Both the position numbers and the translations under genes were made by a program. Positions 26,051 through 37,300 of a DNA stretch of 64,000 nucleotides are shown piece by piece. Every line of letters starts with the position of its first letter. Position 1 is the stretch's first letter. Below the pieces are notes generated by a model that worked only from the letters and a program-made list of their open reading frames with translations, was not told where the DNA came from and ran no database searches. The stretch lies in contig CH003217.1 in the NCBI GenBank assembly GCA_000149265.1, positions 675,174 to 739,173 of the forward strand, in the 5' to 3' direction. This stretch comes from Ciona savignyi. Its lineage: Eukaryota; Chordata; Ascidiacea; Phlebobranchia; Cionidae.

Positions 26051-26639
26051 AAGCGTTTGGTCCGTACATCTAGCCCTTCAGTGGCATATCAAACTATTAG
26101 CCAATATGTAGTGGTGTCCAAATCAGTTGCTAGTTCGTCAACTGTGGCTTGAGCAAGTAACTTTAATTAGATAATAATATTGAACTTGCAATATATCCCA
26201 TCGTAATTCACACTTTTTATACCTTACGAAGGGGGCGATGCAAATTTGTTCACGAATATTAGTGAATCTTTGCTAGATACTGCACTCAGATCATGCTATG
26301 GTCGATAAATAATTTTCCCAATGACATAGCAGTCTAGCAAGCTACTGGTTTCGATCCACGACTTTTCGGCTTGCTACATACTGCCATCGCTTGTGGCGAT
26401 TAAACTCGACTTGACATTTATTGCTGTGCTGATTTCTACAAGCAAATAGATTGCAAAATCGCAAATAAGTGTAGGTGCGGATGATAGTTAGCGGATTGGT
26501 ACTAATACAAACACTAGTGTTAGCAAACTAATCCTTAAGTAGTTGGTTGCACGCTTGGCGGACATGCCTAATCCCTATATATTATTGGGCTAAAAATGAA
26601 ACAATAGATACCAATCGTTTTTGCCTGATCCCAGCGGAT

Positions 26640-26790
26640 TATTGGTCCTACCAAATTAAAGGAACGTTTCTATCATATACAACACACTGCAATAGCTCCG
26701 GTAACCCGACGATGGGCGCGAGGTGATCTGACGATTGCTCGTGTGATAACCCAGTTGGTTTTCCCATTCACGGGGATAAAGAAGAATATC
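26640..26790 (+). mobile_element. Partial family B SINE-like copy
   Basis: Plus-strand body and 3' end: CACACTGCAATAGCTCCGGT, CGATGGGCGCGAGGTGATCT, and a terminus TTCACGGGGATAAAGAAGAA. Inverted relative to the copy at 25800-26050. Confidence 0.7.
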
Positions 26791-28076
26791 CTCCTCGAAA
26801 CTCCTGCAGATTGTGAAGTCAGTCATTGGCCTAACTCCTTTCGTTGTGCTGAGCTGTATATATCGTTGCAATAAAGATTTGCGAGTCAATGGCTAAGCGA
26901 AATAACACAAAACTTTCCTATGATATTTGGCATAAAGCTGAAGAGAATTTTATGATAACTAAGAACTATTAGGCCTATGCATCAGGCATTATTTTAACCC
27001 AAAAATTACTGCATTAAATAAACTCATTTAAGATTTAAAATTATCAAGTACCCGATTCTAAAAGCGATAACGAAAGCGAAAATAACATAATTATATTCAT
27101 TATTTATTGCATTTTTTTCTTATTTATCCATTGCATTTATTTAAATTACTTTTTAATCGCATTTGGTTCTATTACCGCCCGTGAAATGTACTCATCAGTG
27201 ATTTATTTTCAATGTTGTGGGTTTATACATTTATTTTTTCCATTTAAATAAATAGAACAAATACATTATCTTAGTATAAAAGTCCAACTACATTTATTAA
27301 CTGCACACACAATCTCTTTCACTCGAAATTGGTGTGGTATTGCGTCAGCTTAACTAATCATATAATCATAGAAAATAATAACCCTAAATTCATTTCAAAG
27401 GCAAAATATTTGTTTCTAGAAACGCAAATTTTATCCAAGAAACGAACATTTTGTTTCCGGAACCGAAAATTTAGAAATTTAGATGCATTTATTAACTGCA
27501 AACGCAATTAATTATTTTATATTAATTGAGGCCAATTATATTTTTCTAAAAAGTGATATTAGAAACGATTATTTTTTTCCGAAACGATGTTCTCAACTTG
27601 TAATTTGTGCTTAACGTCATCATCTAGTGATAGAAACGAAAGTAAAGATACCAAATTTATATTTCTAAAAAATATCGCGAAAACGAAAATCGTTTCTTAG
27701 AAACGAAATGAGAAACAAAATTTTTTAAACGCATGCAAAAGGATAATCGCTACCGTTCTCTTGGTAACAAACCAACCGACTAACAGTATTCTAAGCCTTC
27801 ATTTTAATTCAAAATCCCGAAATCGAGGTAACCAAGCTCTTTATTTTGATCAAAACTATTCGATTATATGATTAAACTCAAGGTAAAGCAATTGTTAATT
27901 GCGGAAGTGTGTGTCACCATGCAACCGTGTACATAATTAACAGATTGCACTCAGTAAATGGTGGCGTGCAGTAATACAGACAAACGGGTCATTATATGAA
28001 ACAGTAACACTAAAAAGTAAGCGGTTTCGCACGTGCACTGCAAAAGGTAGATTTGACACTTATGGATCTAAAAAAT
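26791..28076. other. AT-rich intergenic DNA with GAAACGA-rich stretch
   Basis: No gene recognised. Between about 27400 and 27730 the motif AGAAACGA or its complement TCGTTTCT occurs many times in both orientations, with runs of A and T between. TTTATT at 27840-27845 is a candidate poly(A) signal (AATAAA on the minus strand) for TMEM120, 232 bases past its stop. Confidence 0.5.
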
Positions 28077-31000
28077 TCACGCCTTTTTCGCTTTTCCGCT
28101 GCGTTTTCGCTGCTTCTGAATGACGACGCTGATAGTTGTGAAAAAGTTGCCACAGAAGAGAGTAAAGAAAAGCAGGGAAATGGCGGGAACCTGCCACTCG
28201 CTGAAGTTGAAAGCGATGGCGATGTTCATCAAGGTCCAGGCGTTGTACAACTCCCAAAACTGGGGGAAAGGGGTGTTTTAGATAAATCTCAAAAAATTCG
28301 ACACACAAAATAAATCGGTTCTTCAAGGTTCTGATCAGTATTATAAAATGTGAAAATCCCTTTATTTTTGCATTTGATATTAATTTATTTTTATCGTAAG
28401 TCTGGAGGTTTAATATCGGCGGCATACTTGGCGGACTTCGCCTAAAACAAGTGATTTAATGGGTTGAATCAAAACTGGATGTCTTAATTACACACGACAT
28501 GCTGCAATAGCTCCGGTGATCCGACGGTGGGCACGCTAGAGGTAATCTGACCATTGATTACCAGTGATTTTAATAAACATGAACACAGTAAAAAAACAGG
28601 AATATCATACGTAATTTATTAGTCTTACTAAAGCGATCTATACACAATAATATATCCATCTTGGCAACAGTGTGCGTGGACTATTCCTGGACAACATACG
28701 GTATATCTGGCGGTGACACGGAAAAGCCAGTGGAATGCCAATGCAGGCCGCAATTTGTTCACCCAAGTGTTGTGGATAAAAAAATGGTAATTTAAATACT
28801 CGTCAGCAGCTAACGGGCCTACTGTCAGGAAGAGGTACGGTGTGTGAAAACCTGGTATGACTTTGTGGATCATAAACCCTCTGAATTAATGCAACGACGG
28901 TGGATTAAAAACGTGTGTATGTAGAAACGGTGGATATCAAACCAGGACTGATACGGCCGCTATTCGTATTTTAGTATCAATCACGGCCGACAAATGGGAA
29001 TCACTTACGTGTCCGAAGAAAAGAAACGGCAGAAGAAACGTTAATCCTCTCCACATCCACGATTGGAAGCCCTCTGTACATAAAATACACCCGTTTATTT
29101 GTAGTTATACATCAGCTTTGTGTTAACAGCTACGTGGCGATGTGCAAGTAGTTTTAACGGTTCAAAGTCCATACAAGCCGGGCATGATTTATCAATACTA
29201 TCTATAGAGAGAGGTCAAAGTACACAATCTCCTTATTATAAGGTTATACAAGTATGAGTATAAGATGTGAAGCCATCCATAAGGAAAAGTCGGATTCATA
29301 CAATATATATTACTTTATTAAAAATTAGGCGTTGCTATCGTATCTGTCATTTAGGTTGTGTTTTGTTTCACAATTGTTATTTAAATATGTTTTAACGACT
29401 GTCGTTTTTCAGTCTTTTCTTATACTTTCCAGCAGTGTCCATACTGCTAATCCATCTAATCTTAAATAGGAATACTACAACTAACTACACTAAAATAATA
29501 CATAAAATTACGCAACAATAAAATACTTTAAATGTTAAGGAGTTTTGAAAGGTTACTTTATTCCATTTTTAATTATGACAACTTGATTGAAAACGTATTG
29601 AGATGAACATGGAAATAGAGTAATATTTTGAAAGGTCTCAATATGAAAAGTTGTATTGAAAATGCATAATGTTTATGTTTTATGCTTATTTTAATTATAT
29701 TTATTTACAATTAGATGATACACCATTATGGAAAAGAAAAAGATTGTAAAAAAATGTGGTTACAACACGTCAATATAAACAAAGGAAAAAAGACATTGAT
29801 TATAAAAATATAGCCTACTAAGTATTACGTATGTTATTTCCTCAGATTATCATACAAACATGTTCAACATAACCAGGTTTGGCTTATACAACATAATGGT
29901 AATCTTGCTTACCGGATGTAAGATCCATGTCATGCCGTTCACCTAATGCTCGCAGCCGATAAAGGCAACCACTCTGGTAGTAATACTGCATCACCTGGAT
30001 AAATAAGCAATTTTGAGCACAAAATGAATCCAACTCCACATGTGAATGAAATTCAGGATATGGCAACTAAAATTTATAATATTTTAACCAAATTGTTCAA
30101 TTTTTTCGATTTTAAAATGTAAACACATTACTTTTGTTAATTTCACTTATCCATGATACCTTAACAAAAGCCTAAGAATGGATATGCAAAAAATTGGTAT
30201 GGCCTGAATAGTTAAAAGAAAATACTTTTTTCATTGCTTTTAAATTTTTTGTTATTATTTATATTTTAAAAATGCAAAATTTTTTTGGTGGTGTAAATTG
30301 AAACAGCAAATGATTTAAGTTGCTCTTTAAGTACATACCAGAGCAAGTATATTTTTAAAAACTAAGTATATTTTTAAAAACTAAGATTGCGAAGAAAAAT
30401 GCAAAAAGTTTGAGATGTTTCTATGCTATCTTCATTAACACTAAAGGCAATTGTAGCAAACTAAAATCTTAAAGGAAATATCTCGGAAAGTATTTGCTAC
30501 ACAATAATGCCAACTTACCTGCACTAAGCTTTGGTAAATAGAGAAGGCCATAAAGACTGGGCGAAACTCACGATATGCAGCATTGTCGGCCCTGTGAGTA
30601 TAGTGGGTATTGACCGCTGATGTCAATTAAACAATTAGCATTGACTGAACGGGCGATATTGATCTACTAATGCACTTAAACCAAAGGCAGACATGGTGGA
30701 ATCTTATCGGCAGCTGTACTGTGGTCTGGTGCATGGGAGCAACCTTGCGGTTTTCAGGGTTGCAGCAGAAATGATTTTTAATTAATTTGGTAAAATTGGC
30801 ATGTTGGTATGTTATAAATTTTAAATGATTGATTTTTCATCTAAATCATTGAGTTTTCGTCAACATTATAAACGAAAGATTTCGCTAGACCTGACCACTG
30901 TTTTCTGATCCATGATAGTTTCTTGATAAGAAAGTAACAGGTCTTGTGCTAACGTTCTTATGCCCCAGTACTAACATAGGCGTATGCCATTGGTAATGTG

Positions 31001-33675
31001 CATAATATTTACATCAATCAGATTTTAGTTTTTATTAGAGGTATGTGGGTACAATTGAAACAATTTGTAAGGATGCACTTTTGACTCCTTGCCACCTATG
31101 ACTATACGCTGATGGTATGGAGTAAGACAGACGATACTAACCATGTGACGTTAGTTCCACTTAGCACAACTGAAACGTAATGATGCATCACCCACCAGCC
31201 TTTAATCCTGTGATGTGAATGCACAATTAAATCATCAATAAACCATATTACAACCATCATAAGGAATATAAGTTTTTAAAGCTCTGTAGTCTCCTTTAGC
31301 GCTATTCTTCTTTAATGTAATAAAGAAGCTAACAATAAAACTACACTTAATCTAAACAACTGTAATTTTACAACCATCTCTAGTATGTTACATTAATTTA
31401 AAAGTACACATGTAACACAAAAACATCATGTATGGGATAGGAAGTGGGCAAGGATCTTGCCCATAGAAGAGGTAATGTTGGTGACAGAATGCTTAAATTT
31501 TCAACTTTTCTGCATGCTTTAATTTTTAATGCTGCATAAAAGTTCCTAGATCATTGCAAACAGTTAAGAATTTTTGTATAAACTTGTGCCTGTATGCATG
31601 GCCAGAGAAGTTGTGGGATCACACTGTACTAGTGTGTTCTCTTTACCCTTGGAAAGAACCTAAATTTCTGTTTATAGCTTAAAGATAAATAAAAATACCA
31701 TCATTTAATATGCTGCATTTTACACCACCTAAAATAGAACAACAGGTCCACACCTGTTATTAAACAACATGCATACCTTGACCCATTTACTATAAGGATG
31801 CTCTCCCTCACAGTCAAAGTGCAGTAGTACCACAGCAGTAGAAATGAGAACATCGCATCAAACACACGATGGCTGATAAAAAATGTGAGCGCTACTGCAA
31901 AAACAAGCATCGTGACACTGCAGTAAAGCTTGAATTTCTCATATTCGTCCTTGTATCGAAATCTGCAGAATAGGTAGGGTTAGAACATTACAACTGCATG
32001 ATCACCTTATAACGAATTATTTAAACAGAAATGCATGTCATTTTGTTTACTAATGCTTAAGGAAGCATGAGCGTAACATAGCACGAGAATATAAAAGCCT
32101 GTAATAAAGAGAACAATACAATCAAAATTAATTACAACCCTTTTTTGCTGATAATACATAAATTCAATTTTTTTTTAACCGTGAAAAGTTAGTTACTTAT
32201 AACTGAAAAATATTATATATATATATATTGCGATATTATACATTGAAATATGTTAAAGTACCCGAAACGCTAACAAATAAGCCCTTAATGTAAGACTGCA
32301 AGTTTGTTATACATAAAAGTTAGGATTTAACAATTAACAACCTACTTTTCAGCAGTGCTGTCTAGTATCAGGTTGATTTGACCCACAATTAATCTCAAGT
32401 AGAACCTGGAAACATATAAATGTTATGTACAAAGCCTTATAATATATATTTTACTGTTATTTTCGTTTTGTTTTCACCCATTTTTTCTTGGTAAAAACTT
32501 TCCCAGATCTTCCAAAGAGCGTTTCTGTTCGTCAATTTTTTGCAATAATTCTTTTTTTTCATCGCTTGAGCTTGTGCTGTGATAGAATATTAATTTATTA
32601 CCGGGAAATGGGAAAATGGCATAGAGACTGACTTCTTCCTACACTTTTGAGGTGTTAATTGGTATATATTAATGACAATACAGCATTTTTTCTGAAAATA
32701 AGTTTGAATGCACTGGATTTAGAACAAAAACCTGTAAGTGCTTTGTGTATGAACACAGCCATGCACAAAACTGACGAAGACGGAGCAAAAAAGATTGCTA
32801 TGACAAAATACTAGTATTTGCACCTTTCTAGATGAGATGACATACTACATTTTTTGTTTACCGTTTCAGGGAATCCTTTAAAATTTTAAGCTTTTTCATA
32901 TTGGCGGTCAAGCTTGTGATTTGCATGAATTGCGTTGCGAGTGGTAACTCTCTGCTGTTTTGCGATATTCTTTGTTCTTGTCCTGTGAAAAATGCTTTAT
33001 ATATCCAGTCCTTAACTGTTTATATGAACTAGGATAGGATATAATAGGCATGTTAAACTCTGTGAATGGGAAAACGCAAGGGTCGTAACACATGGATAAT
33101 TCTCAGATAACTTCGCTCCCAACTGTCCAGTCACCAAAGCTATTGCAGTGTGTATTGTGTATGATTGAGACGCTCCTTTCATTTGGTAAAACCCATTAAT
33201 CCATTGGGTTCGTGCAATGTCCACTAAGTGCCTTGGACACAATTGACTGACTAGCGACCAGTTTAAAATCTGCAACCCTTTGGCTGAAAGACGACGTACT
33301 AACCCATCAAGCTTATAAAACTACATATCTTTAATTCATATCCATTGGCATTATTTCAGTAAACCTTATTGAATGAAGGTATTGTGTTGGAATAAAAAAG
33401 TGATTGATTCTCTAATTAATATAATTCGTTAGATAATTGCATGGTGTTAGTATTAAAAGTTAATTATTCTACAATTTTAAAAATTCATAAATTATTTTCG
33501 TGGTTAAGTTATGAAACAGTTATTTATTTTCCAAATATTATAATTCATCAAATAAATCCTCAGTTTTAATTTCGTAACTTACTAAGCATTTGTCATAATC
33601 TCCTGCTAAGGCTTGCCACTCTTCTTGGCAAGTCTCAAAGGAAATAGCTTGACCGATGCGCTGTGCAACTTCCAT
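28077..33675 (-). CDS. TMEM120: TMEM120 (TACAN-family) multipass membrane protein, frameshifted in exon 2
   Basis: Member of the TMEM120A/B family: nuclear-envelope/ER proteins with an N-terminal coiled coil, six membrane helices and an ELOVL-like fold reported to bind coenzyme A. Ten exons on the minus strand: 33583-33675, 32862-32982, 32478-32576, 32346-32405, 31777-31962, 31142-31207, 30519-30591, 29913-29994, 29009-29073, 28077-28259. Diagnostic segments: [91 protein letters not shown]. Coding total is 1028 bases, one short of 343 codons; human TMEM120A has 343 residues. The missing base lies in exon 2 (121 bases where phase needs 2 mod 3): the early part of that exon aligns with the family in one frame and the last part in another. 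Either a sequence error or allele, or use of a weak alternative donor four bases further on in exon 1. Divergent neighbour of the NIPSNAP gene. Confidence 0.92.
28497..28562 (+). mobile_element. Fragment of family B SINE, TMEM120 intron 9
   Basis: ATGCTGCAATAGCTCCGGTG followed by ATCCGACGGTGGGCACG and GGTAATCTGACCATTG, matching the body of the other family B copies. Confidence 0.6.
33055..33312 (-). mobile_element. Family B SINE-like copy, TMEM120 intron 1
   Basis: Reverse-strand copy: plus strand reads TGTGAATGGGAAAACG, a middle with CTATTGCAGTGTGTATTG, TCATTTGGTAAAACCCATTA, and the tRNA-like end with CTGCAACCCTTTGGCTGAAA. Lies between TMEM120 exons 1 and 2. Confidence 0.65.
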
Positions 33676-34300
33676 AATTAAAAAAAAACTGTTGGTATAT
33701 AAGCGACAGCTTTAATACCAACTTGAACAGGGCCTATACGTACCGGTAACAAACTACGCTCCTCGCTTGTTTACCAAAATGAAATGACGCGAGAAACGTC
33801 AAAGCAGAAACCAGCTGACGCGCGAAAAACGCACACAGTTCGCATTAACACGAACTACACACGCAATCCTAGTCACAATGAGCACGCGTTTGTGCACGAT
33901 CGCATCATGTATTTGTATGTCACCTTTCGTTGTTATGTCGCGTGGTGGAAGCTTAACGTATTTAAAAAAAACAAAAGAACACATAGGCTCTTCTTGTATT
34001 AAAATGTATATATAATTATTAAAAAAATTGTTTTGAACGTTCTTCTGTCAGTAAGCACATTCATTTTCGGGGAAATTTATAAAATTTGGAACGTTCCACA
34101 CCAGTGATCAATGTATAATTATAATTATCTTTTACCAGGAGAAAGTTCAGGTTACTTGACTTAGTATTGGGATTTTACGTTATTGACAGAAAAATTATTA
34201 GAATTAAACCTTGATTGCATTTGATTTGTCGGCATTCTTAAATTTCCTGACATGATTAAATTGCTCTTTACTTCGGGGGTATCGCGGCTCTGCATTGCGA
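33676..34300. promoter_or_regulatory. Shared divergent promoter region, TMEM120 and NIPSNAP
   Basis: The start codons of the two genes face away from each other across 625 bases, so both promoters and 5' UTRs probably lie here. The left third is more GC-rich than its flanks (GACGCGCGAAAAACGC, GAGCACGCG), the right part AT-rich. I see no sequence I would name as a specific factor site. Confidence 0.5.
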
Positions 34301-37300
34301 ATGATACTGTTTTACTCAAAACTGCAAAACGGTAAAATTAAATTTCACTGTGGTAACCTAAAAAAGTGCATTTTGACGCTTTTATTTGTAGATGTCTTGC
34401 CACAAGCAATGGGAAACAACAAAAACTTCTTTATGCCAAAAGTTGCACCGAGAACAGATTCGCAGTCAAGTTTGTTAACCAAAAAAGATGCGAACCACTT
34501 ATATAAACTTCAATGTAAGTAACATGTTGCATTTTTTCCTAGCTCAATACTGCAACCTTTACGGCATTAGATTTTACACACAGGATGTTCCAATAGTTAG
34601 TAATCTTACTAAATGTTCTAAATCCCCTACTGTTTTTTGTACGAACCAAGTAATTTTTAATCATACAATAAATCTTCTTCAATTATATATGCATAGAGTA
34701 TATTTTTTTATAATTGGCTTCACTTACTATTATTATATAATGATATGACATTACGTCAATATAAAGGAAATGATCAATAATCAAAGCTAAACGCTTAGGT
34801 TACATATTGTGTTGATATGTTAGCTTCTTCTTCCAATATAGTTGTCACTTACATACATTCTGTTTAAGTATTGAAGTATTCATTTATTTGGAAGATTCAT
34901 ATTCATAACACAAGTTTTTTTTACCAATGCAGATGTGCATAACTGACATTATCTTTCTACACGTGGTACCTACACATGTATGCTTGCTTACTTTGCAATA
35001 AACTAAAGAGTATTTTACAGTACGAGTATACTGTACCCACGTAGTAAAGTTGTAGTCTGTTGGGGTGCTTCTAATAAAAAAAACATTTATCCATTAAATG
35101 TAATACATAATAAAATCATTCGTGCAATGTCACACAGTCAGCTGCAAGATGCCATGTCACCCCTTTGTTTAGTGATCTTAAAATACTGAAACTGTGTGAT
35201 ATTTATAAATTGGAGATGGGAAAGCTAATGTACAAGTTTCATAACAAAACTCTCCCTGATTTGTTTAATTATATATTCCAACCTTTGTACTGTGCTCATA
35301 ATCATATCACTAGACAAGTGGCACATCATAATTATTTTGTTCCTTATTTTCATACATTATTAGGTCAAAATTCAATAGGGTACCGTGGTCCAGTAGCATG
35401 GACTGCAATAGATGTATCTTTAAAAAAATTACGATGGTTTTCCTTTAAAAAACAATTAAAAGAATCAATATTTGCTACTCATATTACTTAAATATTATAC
35501 TGTAACTGTCCAATGCCATAGCAATATTGTAACTTCATTAATTTAGATTTTCCATACTTCTATCTCTTTAACACTTTGTAAATCACTGTTATATATTCAT
35601 TAGGCTATGCATTTTGTTTGTTTTCTTTTTTGAGGGTTTTGTTAAAGTTTTTTTTTGTAATTGTAACGTTTGTGCACTGTAAGTTTTTTACACTGCTATT
35701 CTGTTTATTTCTTATTTATTTTTATATTTTAATTTACATTTATTATAAGGTGGCACCTGCTTCGATAACCGCATGGTTTCTCGGTGTCTCCTTGTTAAAC
35801 TTCAGTTTAATTTATTTTCGTATTGTTATTATTTTGTTTTTGTGCGTTTAACAAATAAAATATGTTTGATTGATTGATTGATTGTACCAACATTTTCTTT
35901 ACCTAAAGAAACACTGTTCAATTTCTTGGTATAATAATCATATGCTGAGTCCGTTTGCATCTCTTTTCACCCACATTCACTAAGGCCAAATAGTTTTCAT
36001 GAGCCTTAAACTTTCCCTACTACAATGCTTAACTGTTAATTATATTTAATACTTTACCTTTCAGTTCATAAAGTGAAGCCAGAAGCATTGACGGATTATA
36101 AACAGCTTTGGTAAGTAATTAAATCATTTTAACAGCATTTTATTAAATTTTGTATTTTTTCTAATTTTAACCATGTACTTCTTTCACCAGTGCTGAGCAT
36201 TTACCAAAAATTTCTGCCAATAAAGAACTCCAAATGGAGTGTGTGGGCAGTTGGTCGTGTTGGTACGGTGACCAAGACCAAGTTGGTAAGTTTGTGAATT
36301 AGACCCGTTAACTAATCTTGTTTATAATGTTATAAGATGACGATGGGTGTTTTAAGTACCACATGTATAACATTATAACATGAGTGCATTGTGTAAAATA
36401 TGTTGGAAACATTGTTGTTGTTTTTAATTTGGCCCATTACCGGTATTACACAAGATTTAACAGAAATATGCTAGGTATAATTTAAAGGAATGGTATGAAA
36501 ATCATATATTTTACTAGTTTGTTGTACAATGACGTTGTCTATATAGTCATTTTTGGAACAACAAATACTTAGCCTACTAAAAGGTTAAAGTGTCATTAAA
36601 AATGGAAAGTTTTAGTAAATTCTAGCGTTTTTATACCAAATGCAACATTGATTGCAATGTTTAAGGAAAGTCTGTAAGACTTTTTTATTCTATACCTAAT
36701 TAAGAGCTATTTTAACACTCATTGCAATAAATAATTTAACAATTTAAACCCATGTAGTAAAGTTGTAAGGTACACATTGCATATTTTATCACAGCTTTTA
36801 TTGCGGTTTCTATCAACTTTCATAAATTTAAATTTTAAAATCAAAACCATATTTCTTAAATACCAGCACTGACTTATATTTCACACAATTTAAAAAATGA
36901 TAAAACATAGTTCAATCAAAATTAATATTACATGCCATACACAGTTAATTAAAATATTGTGACACACACAATTCTCTAGACAGAAAAGTTAGGGTCCAAA
37001 ACACCGTGTTTTCTATTATGCCCTGCATATAGTTCCGGTAGCCGGAATGTCTGCAAAATCCATGTATTTTTAACAGTATTGGTTTAAGTTTTTCAGCATA
37101 AATGTATATTGTATGTACTTGCATGTTGCATCACATTATTTTTTCTATTTGTTTTTAAAAATAATTCACATGTATGTCTTTTTAAGTGCATCTATGGCGG
37201 TACACCGATGGCTTTCCATCAATCCGATTGGCAAACCAGAAATTGGGAATGGACGAGTGGTACCAGAACATGAGGGCAGAACGTAGCAAGATGTTACACT

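Noticed and set aside
35618-35851. Phe/Leu-rich 77-codon frame
   Set aside because: It is a T-rich untranslated part of the LINE 3' end; the hydrophobic translation is a base-composition effect.
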